The notes under the pieces were generated by a model. The model had not been told where the DNA came from and made no database searches. It was given only the letters and a program-made list of their open reading frames with translations. From Lunularia cruciata (lineage: Eukaryota > Streptophyta > Marchantiopsida > Lunulariales > Lunulariaceae): a DNA stretch of 64,000 nucleotides. Below, one piece after another: positions 21,056 through 32,631 of the stretch. Each line of letters starts with the position of its first letter. The first letter of the stretch is position 1. A program made the position numbers and the translations under genes. Location of the stretch: positions 15,266,974 to 15,330,973 of the forward strand of contig OX419757.1 of assembly GCA_948567375.1 (NCBI GenBank), read 5' to 3'.

Positions 21056-21640
21056 TTGGTGGAGATTTCACATGGAGAGTATGCATCAGCGATAGTGATG
21101 CCAGCCAAGAAGGATATGCATGGCAACTATACAGATAGGCGGATGTGTGGAGATTACCGTCCTATCAACCGACAAACCAGGGCTGATCGGTATGCCATGC
21201 CTACACCGGAGGAGATTTTTGATGCGATTGGGCATGCAAAGGTCTTCAGTACTTTGGATCTTTGAGCGGGATATCATCAGTTGCCGATCAGGGAGGAGGA
21301 TAAGTCCAAGACAACATTTTGGGCTATTGATCCTCACGGCAAGGATGTGTTATATCAGTGGAGGTTCTTACCATTTGGGTTGAAGAACGCTCCCGCTGAG
21401 TTCCAGAGGGTCATGGATAAGATCCTAGCTGGATTGGATTTTGCTCGGAGCTATATTGATGACATTTTGGTTTATAGCACTACTGTGGAGGAGCATGAGA
21501 GACAGTTGTTGGAGGTGTTTGAGAGGTTGAGATCTCATGGACTCAAACTACATCCTGGGAAGTGTAGGTTCTTCCACGAGCAGGTTGAGTATTTGGGTCA
21601 CATTATCTACCCCGGAGGACTTGGTGTCTAGCAGACCAAG
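21056..21640 (+). pseudogene. P reverse transcriptase
   Basis: Gypsy-type RT in the second plus frame. Landmarks: SAIVMPAKKDMHGNYT, MCGDYRPINRQT, FSTLDL followed by TGA (21263-21265) where an Arg is expected in the DLRAGYHQ block, LPFGLKNAPAEFQ, and the catalytic SYIDDIL (about 21450-21470), intact here but changed to YIDG in M1. Ends with VEYLGHII and a TAG at 21629-21631 where M1 has CAA. It directly follows the methyltransferase-RT linker and runs into RNase H. Confidence 0.95.
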
Positions 21641-22270
21641 GTGGAGGCTATTGCACGTATTCCTTGGCCTACGGATGTGAGCAGAGTGCAAGCATTCCTT
21701 GGGTTGGCAAACTTCTATCGCCGCTATGTTAGAGGATTTAGTGCCATTGCCAAGGCCTTGACGAAGCTGACCAAGCTTACACAAGAGTGGTGTTGGGGAG
21801 ATGAGCAAGAGATAGCTTTTGTAGAGCTCAAGGAGAGGTTGACATCTGCTCCTATTTTGAGGAGACCGATCAAGGGATGACCATTTCAGGTTCACACTGA
21901 TTGGAGTATGTTGGGGCTTGGAGCGGTGCTCACCTAGCATGATGATGAGGAGAAGGAGTTTGTGGTGGCCTATGCTAGTCGCTCCAACAATTCAGTGAAG
22001 GCAAAGTATAGTTCATATGAGAGAGAGTGCTTGGCAGCAGTTTGGGCAGTAGCACATTTCCGATGTTACCTATTTGGTAACCCCTTCACTCTCATCACTG
22101 ATCATCAGCCGCTGAAGTGGTTGATGGAGTCCGACAAGCTTTCAGGGAAGCTTGCACGATGGGCTCTGATTTTACAACAGTATGATTTCACGGTTGTTCA
22201 CAGACCTGGAGTGGTGAACCGTGATGCAGATGGGTTGAGTAGAAACCCAGGTCCCAGCCAGCAGGATCAG
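21641..22270 (+). pseudogene. P RNase H
   Basis: Same frame as RT. The connection domain IPWPTDVSRVQAFLGLANFY is followed by the RNase H start FQVHTDWSMLGLGAVL (first catalytic Asp present), YSSYERECLAAVWAV (catalytic Glu), LITDHQPLKWL (Asp) and VNRDADGLSRNP (final Asp). Stops: TGA at 21878-21880 and a TAG near 21934, where M1 keeps CAA or CAG in the phrase LTQHDDEEKEF. Confidence 0.95.
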
Positions 22271-22539
22271 ACCGGAGCATGTTGGCATGGTGAGATAGAT
22301 GAGGAGATGGTGCCAAGTTGGCATGCATCGGCCTTTCTGTGTATATTTGCAGAGACTTTGGTGGTATCTCTCTCAGCGCATACAGGAGGAGTTATTGAGG
22401 TCATAGATCCAAAGAGTGAAGATATTGGTACAGTTCAGCGAGACATTCATGATGATGTCTTAGTGATGGACTATCTTTGCACTGGTGTTGTGGGTGGCAC
22501 AGTTGGGGCCAAGGAGAGAGACCGTGTTCTTCAGCGAGC

Positions 22540-22932
22540 CTGACGGTTCAGATTGGAGGGTAGACACCTTTTGCGTGTATGGGAGGATGGTAGAGTGCGA
22601 GTAGTACCACTTCCATCACAGAGACCACAGTTGGTCCGTCATGCTCATGAGGAGCTAGGACATTTTGGAGTAAAGCGTACATATAGCTTACTTCAGAGTC
22701 ATTATTGGTGGCGCGGTATGCAGACCAAGGTACAGTAGTGTGTTGCCAGATGTATAGTTTGTGACCGAGTTAGAGCATCATTCAATGCTCCTACACCACA
22801 ATTACACCCATTACCTATCATGGGATTGGGTTACCGTTAGAGTTTGGACTTTGCCGGACCTTTATCGTTGACTGTGAGACATCATTGGTATGTTTTGGTG
22901 ATGGTGGAGCAATTCTCCAAGTGGATTGAGTG
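22540..22932 (+). pseudogene. P integrase, N-terminal half only
   Basis: It contains the HHCC zinc module (HAHEELGHFGVKRT, then CVARCIVCDR), the GP-Y-type spacer and SLDFAGP with the first catalytic Asp (about 22850). Similarity to M1 ends after EQFSKWIE (about 22930). The rest, with LTDQGTEF and AERVV (second Asp and Glu), is absent here but present at 33304-33590 on the other strand. Stops: TGA 22541-22543, TAG 22736-22738, TAG near 22838. Confidence 0.9.
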
Positions 22933-23449
22933 TTACAATATGGTGGAAAATATGTAGGTTTGCAACTTCTAGGTTATTCCAATGCAGATTGAGGAGGTTG
23001 TAAAGAAAAATGTTGTTCAATTGGTGGTTTTGCATTCACAATGAGTAGAGCTACAAGGACCTGGTCAAGCAAGAAATAATTTATTTTTTCCATTTCATTA
23101 ATGGATGCAAAGTATGCCACTACATATGTAGCTACCAAGGATGCCCAAAAGCTTGAATAGTATTCTTCAATTTGTCTATGTGTTTTGCAAGGATCAAGTT
23201 ATATTTTGCTTGCTAGTTTATCTTCAAATCTCTATTAGTGTAAATCTCATAGAGTAATTCTAGGTAACTTAGGGAAAAGTTATAGGCAACCTCCACAATA
23301 CCCATAATCCTTATACAACCTAATTGTGCAGCCAAGCGCCTCCTCATAGTCCATTTTGTCAAGCTTATTGATTGTAATTAGAAGCTTGAAACATTATCAT
23401 ATGTAATGTAATTCTCAATTTATTAATACTCACTAGTGCATAGATTTAG
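22933..23449. other. Unassigned DNA to the right of the P breakpoint
   Basis: No similarity to the M family after about 22932. AT-rich, no open frame of note. If the inversion model is right, this is the far end of the inverted segment. Confidence 0.5.
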
Positions 23450-23990
23450 CATCCCATTGTTATATAAAGATCAAGGTGCTCTAATTTTCTATAGTTGTCC
23501 AAAGTAGCAAGAGTGCTTTGTGCATATTTCCGTCATGCTTAAGAACATCTAACTCTTCTAAACTGCCCAATTGTGGTGGTATGCGACCCATGAACTTGTC
23601 CTTAGATACATATCAAGCTATTGCAACCTGGAGCAATTTGTGAATGCAACAGGAATGTTGTCAATTAACGTTTTGCCCCTTAAAGAGAAGATCATGTGGT
23701 TTTCCAAGCTGCCTAATTATGGTTGCATCCATCTTGTGAAGGTGTTTTGTAGATAGCCTTATAATCTCCAACCTTTAGCAAATTTTGGATGGAACAAAAA
23801 TACTACCTATAAGTGTATTTTGCTCCACAAAAAAATGTTCTAAATCTGCCAAAGTGCCCAACTATGGTGGTAATGTGCCTATGAGTTTGTAATTTGGCAG
23901 GTCTATAAACTTCACATGGAGCACTTTTCCACCAAGATAGGAATGGTGAATGTAGTTTTATTTCCACAAAGACAAGACCCTCAACTATTG
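23450..23990 (-). pseudogene. LRR receptor-like pseudogene fragment
   Basis: Minus-strand translation gives leucine-rich-repeat phrases: NIPVAFTNCSRLQ, KFMGRIPPQLGSLEELDVL (about 23600-23550) and KLIGTLPP with LGTLADLEHF (about 23890-23840). They fit the plant extracellular LRR pattern of about 24 residues with G-x-I-P-P. Stops and frameshifts interrupt every repeat. It is related in style to the LRR pseudogene at 58150-60140. Confidence 0.65.
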
Positions 23991-24763
23991 CAAACTACTT
24001 AAGTTGAAAAATATCATTTCTTGTATAGTAGTTATGAGACAAATTGAGTATTCTTATTCAACAATAGCTTAAATACACTTCAAAATTAAACTTTGAAGTA
24101 TATTTTTTGGAAGATTGAGGTATTAAGGTGAAAATTGAGAGCAAACCAAGGAGTATATACCACCTTGTATACTACTTAAGATGACATTCAAATGTGATCC
24201 AAAAGTAAATCACAACCTATACCTTTCTACAAGCATGATGCTTTCTCTCTAGTTTGATCTAAGTTCATCTCTAGAATCCTATCATCCCATTATGATCCTA
24301 ATAATGTTAGACTAGCTTGAAGGTACATATGATGTGTGAAATTCCTCACTTGCCAAAAATGGTGCACAATTGGGACTACAATTGGGAGTCGAAGATGTCT
24401 CACTCATATTTTATCTCACATGGTCTTGCAATATTTATATCTATAATAGACTTGGTTTCCAATGTGATCCTGAGCATTAGTAGTAGTTGGATTTTGATGT
24501 TACCAACAAATAAACAGATATGCGTTTGGCATACATGTAGCTATTTTGGAGCAATATAAACAAGCATTGGGCATATGGTAGTGTTGCTCAATTTTGCTTA
24601 ATTTTTGTGGATGGGCGATGTGCATTTTGTAGTGTTGCTCAATTTCATGGTTATATTTTGAAGATTTCACAAAAGGTGCTGATGTTAGGCTATGTCTAAG
24701 ATTGGAGGTAATTTAAGGTATAATGGGGAGGAGCTTTGTCAATTTTGTTGTTCTAAGGCACTT

Positions 24764-25545
24764 ATGAAACCCATTGGAAATAGTCAAAAGTTAAGGGCTG
24801 GCTTTGTGGTTCAATATGCTATAGGTGAATTACTAAAGGGATGATATTTAATGTCTATCTTTAGAAAAACATTCTAGCATTTCTAGCATTCTTTGAATGG
24901 TGCAAATGATGTCAATGGTGATGATAATGGAGTAGAGCATATCTTCTTATTACTTGTGTTGACATTGACCTTTGCAATGTTCCATTTAGGTATAGCATAG
25001 TATAGCAATTTGGATCAAGGATGAGAATTTGGACTTTCATTTTTTCCACATTGATTTGATCATGTTTGGTCTTTTTGATATTTTAGGTTCTCCAATACAC
25101 AATTTTCTTAGGGTTTCTAGCCCTAATATTTTCTGCAAGAAATGCTCATGTTTTGGAAGCATTTTTAAGGCATCACATTAATCAACTTATCTAGAAGGAG
25201 GAAAGAAAAGACAAAAAGTAGTGCAAAAATTTTGTGAAAAATTCATAAGCAAGAGAAAGAATATGAAGCCTATTAGAAATAGTTTAGGAAGTTAAGTGTG
25301 GGCTTTGTGATTTAATATGCTAAAGGGGAAAAATTATTAGGGGATGAGATTTAGTGTTCAGCTTGGTCAAAATGTTCTAGCATTCTTGGAATGGTGTAGA
25401 TGATGGTAGTGGTGATGATAGAGGTGGTGGGAGTGATGATGATGGAGAAGAGCATATCTCCTTACTAGTTATGTTGAAAACTAGCCTTTGAAATGTTCCA
25501 TTAGGTTATTGTATAGCAATTTGGATCAAGGATGATAATCTAGAC
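24764..25545. repeat. Dispersed direct duplication of about 280 bp (two copies)
   Basis: The segment 24764-25040 recurs at about 25264-25545 with scattered changes. Shared phrases include GGCTTTGTG, 'GAGCATATCTCCTTA/TCTTCTTA' and ATAGCAATTTGGATCAAGGATGA. The intervening 220 bp is not repeated. Confidence 0.75.
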
Positions 25546-26462
25546 TTTAATGTATTTTATAGTAGTATATCCTCTTTGGTCTTCTTGCTAAGGTGGCAAT
25601 CTAGCTCAATATGTATGTAATCTATTCTTGCACTCTAATCCCATTTTCCTATATCTTCTCTTCATTCCTCCATCTGATATGTTTACCTAGGTGGTGTTAT
25701 GGGAGAAAATGAGCCCTCCTCTCAAAATAGGAATCCATGCTCATAAGGAGGCTATTTAACACAAAAGTATTGCAAGTGCTAATTTGGAGATATATGGCTC
25801 TAACTAGCTCTCTTTATATGAGTTAAAAATATCAATCTCTTGGGTCATGAGTCAATTGTTACCAAGTAGTTCTTAATAGAATATTCTTGGTGAAAACATT
25901 TCAAACTATTAGACATTGTGTACAACTTATTTGTCATCATGCAAGCAATGGTGATTGGAGATGAGTTTTATGAAATACAATACTTGTTGCCATGAAACTA
26001 TAGTACTTTTATAGATGTCCTTATGTTGGTTGAATCCTGTATATACTCCCCGCACTAAAAATTTATTTTTTTCATATATGTCCTTATTGGTGTTCAACTC
26101 TATAAATTATCATGCTCCATAGGATTCTATGAGAAAAAAAAGTAGAAGATATGAAATCTAAAGATAAAAGGTGATAGAAAAGTAGTGAGACAAAGCAAAA
26201 AGATAGCTTAATGTTATCAAGTAATAAAGATCAAGTCAATGATGGAGGATATACTACTAATGTGCAATTTAATATGAGGACAAAGAGTTTAATTGTGATT
26301 TCTAAGCATGTTTATACAGATACTTTGATGTTCTACATACATCTGTGAGGATAGATTTGTAAGTTACTTTGTCTCCTACATGTAGACACACTTTTCCATC
26401 TAGCTCTTTCTTTCAAGCTAGTGATCAGACATATAAATGTGTATATATAGTTGAAATTTCAT

Positions 26463-27080
26463 GCATACAATTTCTTTGACTTAAGTATTCATGCATACAA
26501 GTGAAAATTTTTCAATGTTTGAAGTATTTAAATGTCATGTAGATGCTATAGTGTTTTCATCTTATAATTGAGAATGAGGTCTTGAAGGATGTCCAAAAGA
26601 AAGAATTATACATTTTTCTATAGTTTCTTCCAAAATCATGATTGAAAATCCACAAATATTGAACACATGGGAATGATACACAAGAGATGATCTTGGCAAG
26701 GATACTAGGGCCAAAAAAGACAGAATTGTTGACATTTAGAATTTAGAGTGGGTTTACAATATTTAAGAGTGAGGAGAGGATATTTGAGAATGAGATTTTA
26801 TCTTTCTCTGACTTAATTATTCATGCATACAACTGACTATTCTTTGTGTTTAAAGTATTCAACTGCCATGCAAATGTTGTTGTGTTCTCACCTTATATTT
26901 GAGAGTGAGGAAGCATATAACTTTTCTATGCTTGATGTTTTTAGATAAGCTGACCTAGTTTGTTTGTATTTGAAATATCTTGATGACATGCGGATGTTAT
27001 ATTGTTCTCATCTTATATTTGAGAGTAAGGAAGCTAACCACTTTTATATGTTTGAAGTATTTAGATGAACTGACCATATT
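26463..27080. repeat. Degenerate repeat units around a CTTATATTTGAGAGTGAGG phrase
   Basis: At least three diverged units share TTTGAAGTATTTA, TGTTGT/ATTGTTCTCA and CTTATATTTGAGAGT(G/A)AGGAAGC at about 26510-26580, 26850-26930 and 26975-27065. Confidence 0.65.
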
Positions 27081-29014
27081 TGTGCATGTGGACATCTCAA
27101 TTAATTGGTTTCAAGATTACACATGTGGTTTTGCCACTCAAAATTGAAACACCTTGACTCAATTGAACTCTTCAACTAAGCAGCACTAATAGGTTAGTCA
27201 TCCAACACTATACTTTACGTGGACATGCTTTGCAATATTTGTAGCAAAAAAGTAGTCAAACTTTTATTGCTTCTCTATGACTAGGACTTAGCCTAATGTT
27301 GGGACTATAATGAAGTCTATAAATACACAATAGGTTTGTGGACTTGAAATTGAAATAATCCACACTAGGATATTTCTTGGAATTGTCTTTGCTAAATTGA
27401 TAAAACCAAAAACTTACAATACAAGGTGAAGTTTCTCAAGGAATCAAAAAGAATAATTCTCCCTCTACATCCAAGGCCAAGAGTAAATTGTACACCTTAT
27501 AGGTTGGACCTTACCTTTGACCTCTCTTATCCTCAAGCATGGAATAATACAAGAGTTTATCAATTCAACCAACTCAAGGCACACACTATGTACCTTCCCC
27601 AAGTGGCTTTGCAAGAAGGTTAGTTCTTTTTCTGTTCTCTACTATTGGTATTTGTAGCTATTAGTGGCCAAGAGTGAAGATCACACAATCTGAATGGTAT
27701 ACACCTAGACATTTTATATGGGATTTTAACTCCCACTCTTATCCCAATCATTTTTTACTTGACAAATGAGTCTAAACATATGTCAACCTCTAACAATTTA
27801 TCTTAATTTTTTCACTAGCTTTGAGTACCCTCTCCCTTGAAAGATACACACATAAATTTTGATCACGACCAAAGAGAACTTGAACCTCAAGAATTGATAT
27901 TTTCAAGTAAATATGAGACTTGAGGATTGATACTTATTCAAGTATAGAGTATAAATGGATGAATAATCTAGGAAAACTAATCAAAAAATCAATATAGAAA
28001 CATCAGTTATTGGATAACATTAAAACTAAACTTCCTCCAACCAATTTTTAGTTTGCAATGAAACACAACAATATGGAAGTCACAATTACTTCTTTATATC
28101 ATAAATAATTTTGCTTAGTATTCAAATTTATGTCATTTGAATGTGTTATTTCTATATCTTTGTATATTAAACTTTATTTTATTGCTTTTGTTTTATGAAA
28201 CATAGGCTACTCAAGAGGTACGTAAAGACACACCCATTTCCGGCTATAGATACTTGGATGAAGCTCAAAACTAAAGAAAGAAGATTATTCTATGTCAAGT
28301 TTGGGTGAATAGGAGTGAATTGAGTGCTAGATGGAAATATTTTATTAAACACAAGGATTTGAAATTTGAAGAGATTGTGATGTTTCACCTTCAGAAGCAT
28401 TGTATCTTCAAGGTAGGTAAATCACTTATCTTAATGATAGATTATTTCACAACTTAGATACTATACAATGAACATACATCTTATATGATCCATTTTGCAC
28501 ACATATACCATGAAGAAGAATGATACCTCTACTTGGAAGTTAAATATTGATGTCCTAAAGTTCTAATGTATTATTTTGACATTATAACTCACTTCAAGAG
28601 AAATTAGACTATGACCTTGTTCAACATCCATACATATACTACTATTGCTTAGATAGTTCAATAATAACATGGATTGATATTTTTTCATCTTCATAGAAAT
28701 ATATACAAATGAGGGTTTATCTTGTTCAAGAAGCATATCCTTGGTTTAGCCGCTTTGGTCTATTATGTTTATAGATATACTGGTATTTCATAAGATTCAA
28801 AATAATTTTGGAGCTGAGTAATCTTGTTCCTCCTTACCTAGCTCTAGAGCAAATAGACATTTTTACTTGAATCCATATGAAAAAGTTCCACTTGATCCCA
28901 TGATCTTGATAGAATTTTGTGAGACACCAGGTCTAAGAAGAAATAGTGTCAACTAAAACATGATGGAATAGATTTACATTTGTACACAAAAAAAATTATT
29001 TGGATAATATACTG

Positions 29015-29018
<4 letters not shown>

Positions 29019-29083
<65 letters not shown>
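29019..29083. repeat. (AT)n microsatellite
   Basis: About 64 bp of almost uninterrupted AT dinucleotides. The open reading frame across it (Tyr-Ile repeats) is an artefact of the microsatellite. Confidence 0.97.
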
Positions 29084-29090
<7 letters not shown>

Positions 29091-30477
29091 GTTTTAAGTG
29101 TGTGTTATCAAAGATAATAGGAAAGAACTCCAAACTCAAAAATCAAAGCATAGGACTCAAAGGACTCAAGATAGGAAACAGAAAAAGACAAAGCACTTCA
29201 AGTCAAACTTCTATATTCTAATATTTCTGTTGTCAAGTCAAATGATATTCAAGAAAAAGTACTAAAACATCTATTGTAGATGGAAAATGTTGAGCAAGCT
29301 TAGAATGGATTTTTGTGTATTGGAAGAAGACGCTATAGACTTAAGATTTTTTTTTTACACTTACCAAGGGAAGGAGTGCAGATTTGGATAATAATAATTC
29401 AATAATAATATCCATAATATTCAAGGTTTGGCCCTATTTTACCTCTTATGTCTCATCTTGGTATGTTATATTGTATGATTTAAAATTACTTTCATGAAAA
29501 AATAATGAAGATCCCTTATATAAGAAAGGTCCATATGACCATGTAAAGTTCTCACATGCCGTGGAAGCCCAAAAGTGGTACTATCAATCTTCCAACTAGC
29601 TTCTATTATAACTAGCTATAAGAATATTCCCCTTTTCTCTTACCACGTGGAACTGTACTGGTTGTAGAAATTTTATTTGCAAGACTATAAGCACAATTTC
29701 TTCACAACTACCATCATGATCCTCATCAAGACTAGTTCAAACTCTCAACTCAATTCAAGGTAGCTTTTGCTCAATCATATGTCTTGTAGTTCCTACCTTT
29801 TAAGGTGTTGAGTGCTTGGAAAGATGCTTCTAGGACCTTGCACAATTGATCAAGAAACACCTCCACATCTTCTCTTGTTACCAAAATAACATTAAGGTAT
29901 GAACAAGAGTTTCACATACATTAAAGAGTATGAACAAGAGTATTAAAGATTATGAACAAGAGTTGCACACACATTAATTTGGCCACACTACTTTGCAATT
30001 ACTATATTGTTATGACAATTTCCTTGGAGCTATTATATACTCTTTAAGTGGACTTTAATGATGGAATTTGTGTTTTGCAGGACTTCTCTAGCACTTTGGT
30101 CTACAAAGGAGTATTTAGTTGCTTTTGTTTGATGTGTTGAATCAAAGAACAATAATTGAGACACAAACTGCTTGAAAGATAGCCATGGCCATCATTGATA
30201 TCAGAGTAAAGAGACAACAAAGACAATAAGGTCAATCAGTAATCAAGATGGGACCAGCTTGGGAGAAAGCCCAAGATGATTATGATATAGAGTACAAATA
30301 CAGTTAGGCAAGTATTGAGACAAGATGTGATTTGGAGACATTGATGCTTGATTACCGTGTTAAAAAGGCATTAAGTGAATCTAATAGATCTAACAAATAG
30401 TGGTGCAATTGCCAAAAATAGGGCAATTAGCTCAATAGCTTGGGCTCATGAGTGTAAAGGCATCAATTTCTACTATA

Positions 30478-30620
30478 TAGTTCATGCTCAATGAGCTTTG
30501 AGAGTTCACTTTCAATATATCACAAGTTCATGCTCAATTAGCATAGGGAGTGAACTTTCAATATATCACAAGTTCATGCTCAATTAGCATAGGGATTACA
30601 CTTTCAATATATCACGAGTC
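30478..30620. repeat. Three units of about 56 bp
   Basis: The unit AGTTCATGCTCAATTAGC then CTTTCAATATATCAC occurs three times in tandem with small changes. Confidence 0.85.
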
Positions 30621-31080
30621 ATTTGTTGGCTTGTGCATAGATATTGGTTCAATGTTAGTAAGGAACTAGCATTGGGAGAATTTTGGTGTTAGTAAGTTCT
30701 TGTACTATAGTGTCCTAGAACTAGATGATTCTTCTATCCAATGTTTATTTTATAGGAAGAGGGTAGTTGGGATCAAGATCAAGCATTGATAGCACATATA
30801 ACCAAAGAAACCACACTACAAGGAGTCTATTCGAACCGCTTCCTAGATCCACCATCACAGACTTCATTAGCATGTGTATGGGTTTGGGCATTCATACACT
30901 ACTACCAAGGATGAATGGTTGCACCTACTTGAGGATGGGACTTTGGATGTAAAGGGAGATCTGTGGTGGTTGCAAATAGGCAATTCTCACATGCTCCCTC
31001 CTACTACATGCTATTTAGGTTGTTGACTAGAGGAGAGATGTCTTCACTTGGACGTTATTTGCCCTTTTCCCTAATGGACA

Positions 31081-31160
31081 TTACTCCTTCTAGCCCATGG
31101 GGATGCTTCAGGCCACTGTGTTACTCCTTCTAGCCCATGGGGATGCTTCAGGCCACTGTG
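31081..31160. repeat. Perfect 40-bp tandem duplication beside the M2 end
   Basis: 31081-31120 and 31121-31160 are identical, starting TTACTCCTTCTAGCCC and ending GGCCACTGTG. The repeat ends 4 bp before the target-site duplication that borders M2. Confidence 0.95.
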
Positions 31161-31164
31161 AGAC

Positions 31165-31168
31165 TACC
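31165..31168 (-). other. Target-site duplication (GGTA on minus strand), outer end of M2
   Basis: Immediately after the terminal CGACA of M2 read on the minus strand. Identical to 14795-14798 beside P. Confidence 0.7.
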
Positions 31169-31273
31169 TGTCGTGCGTATATACATCACTACACAACATA
31201 CATCACTGTCAACATCATACACTATAGAAGCACAACTCACACATAAGTCATACATAGACTCTAAAGTGCCACA
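31169..31273 (-). repeat. Terminal module A of M2
   Basis: 105 bp from TGTGGCACTTTAGAGTC to CGCACGACA on the minus strand. It is preceded by GATTAT of module B and followed at once by flanking DNA. Confidence 0.9.
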
Positions 31274-31637
31274 ATAATCAGATTGCTTAACACTTTCAAC
31301 TCAACTCAACTCAAATCAGTACTTGATCTATCACTCTATAAATTGCCAACAATTGGGCACTGATTGCAGTCAAGCCACACCCACTCAAGCATAGAGAATC
31401 CAGGTGACACTCGCCAGCCTCTGTCCACCATAGCCAGGAACTCAAAGGCTCAACATCAGAGAAGTGAGCTCTCTAGAGCTCACTTTGAAACTATACCCCC
31501 CTGGACTCGAGCTAGCACTGGAACCCTAACGGTCCCACTGACGGCACACTCGACGGTGCAAACGGTGCAAAGTGACAGTGGGCCCCACCGTGAAGTCAGT
31601 ACCCCGAACACCAAATCAGACTATCGGAAAGTAGTCC
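31274..31637 (-). repeat. 5'-truncated module B in M2
   Basis: Matches the last 360 bp or so of module B. The join to upstream leader sequence shares the bases GGAC between leader and B, a microhomology typical of template switching or deletion. Confidence 0.82.
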
Positions 31638-31905
31638 TGCCTTCACCTTCACTCTGGTCCTGCCTTCACCTCCTGAGCTCAAAATCACAACACTGCTCAA
31701 AAATTTCTCCTTCTTTGCTCAAAATTTGGCCAGCACTTCCGCACACCATCCGCCTAACTGCCAAATCTGCATCAACTGAACAAGCTTTTGCACACTAGGG
31801 AAACACAAAACTTGAATCAAGCTACCACGATCCACTGAGCTTGGAGATACCACCAACACTCAACGTTCCTGCACCCGATTTCCCCTTGACTTCACTTCTC
31901 TGATG
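31638..31905 (-). repeat. Extra copy of the element leader between two B modules of M2
   Basis: Minus-strand CATCAGAGAAGTGAAGTC and the following sequence correspond to 15249-15500 of P. Near 31636-31671 a GGTGAAGGCAGGAC phrase is doubled. Confidence 0.85.
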
Positions 31906-32355
31906 TAATCAGATTGCTTAACACTTTCAACTCAACTCAACTCAGATCAGTACTTGATCTATCACTCTATAAACTGCCAACAACTGGGCACTGATTACAG
32001 TCAAGCCACACCCACTCAAGCATAGAGAATCCAGGTGATACTCGCCGGCCTCTGTCCACCATAGCCAAGAACTCGAAGGCTCAACATCAGAGAAGTGAGC
32101 TCTCTGGAGCTCACTTCAAAACTATACCCCCTTGGACTTGAGCTAGCACTGCAACCCTAACGGTCCCGCTGACAGCACACTCAACGGTGCAAACGGTGCA
32201 AAGTGACGGTGGGCCCCACCGTGAAGTCAATACCCCAAACACCAAATCAGACTATCGGAAAGTAGTCCCTGAGAAACTACTAGAATAACTCTAACTACTA
32301 TCATTGGAACTCTAGTGTCCGAGCAGCTAGATGCGGAACTACAAATGGCGTGACA
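31906..32355 (-). repeat. Complete module B of M2
   Basis: 450 bp from TGTCACGCC to CTGATTA on the minus strand, very close to the P copy. The bases GT separate it from the preceding module A. Confidence 0.9.
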
Positions 32356-32462
32356 ACTGTCGTGCGTATATACATCGCTACACAACATACATTGCTGTCA
32401 ACATCATACACTATAGAAGCACAACTCACACATAAGTCATACATAGACTCTAAAGTGCCACA
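32356..32462 (-). repeat. Module A of M2 next to the polypurine tract
   Basis: Starts TGTGGCAC directly after CTAGGGGGGCGAT on the minus strand, so plus-strand synthesis would be expected to start at this A module. Ends CGACAGT before module B. Confidence 0.9.
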
Positions 32463-32475
32463 ATCGCCCCCCTAG
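32463..32475 (-). other. M2 polypurine tract
   Basis: Minus-strand GGGGGGCGAT abuts module A. M1 has the related GAGGGGCAAT at the same place. Confidence 0.75.
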
Positions 32476-32631
32476 CTGGCGGTTAGGTCCCTCTAACTCC
32501 AGATAGCCATCTACTCTAAGTATATGGTATACCCTCTAATGGGCAAAGATCAAGAGGCCGGGTGCTATGGAGCCCCATCGTTAGTCGCCTTTCTGCAATT
32601 TATACCATATAAAGAATGAACTAGCTATAGG

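Larger units (their letters stand above)
14799..22932 (+). mobile_element. P: 5' part of a methyltransferase-carrying Ty3/gypsy-like element (M family)
   Basis: In order: module B (14799-15248), untranslated leader (15249-16589), gag with two zinc knuckles, aspartic protease, C5-cytosine methyltransferase, reverse transcriptase, RNase H, and integrase up to just after the first catalytic Asp block, where homology stops at about 22932. Copy M1 has the same order, so the methyltransferase is a family feature and not a chance insertion. The coding region has numerous TAG/TGA stops and at least two frame changes. The missing 3' part (second and third integrase catalytic residues, PHD finger, polypurine tract, A-B-A end) is what M2 contains in inverted orientation at 31169-33590. 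Confidence 0.92.
24000..31164. other. Long AT-rich intergenic stretch with local duplications
   Basis: No coding sequence is supported over about 7 kb. It contains the separately listed repeats at 24764-25545, 26463-27080, 29019-29083, 30478-30620 and 31081-31160. Short open stretches at 27426-27623 and 30767-30952 match nothing I know. Phrases around 29880-29960 (TATGAACAAGAGT) repeat three times. Confidence 0.6.

Noticed and set aside
29000..29221. Open frame with a Tyr-Ile repeat
   Set aside because: Produced by the (AT)n microsatellite.
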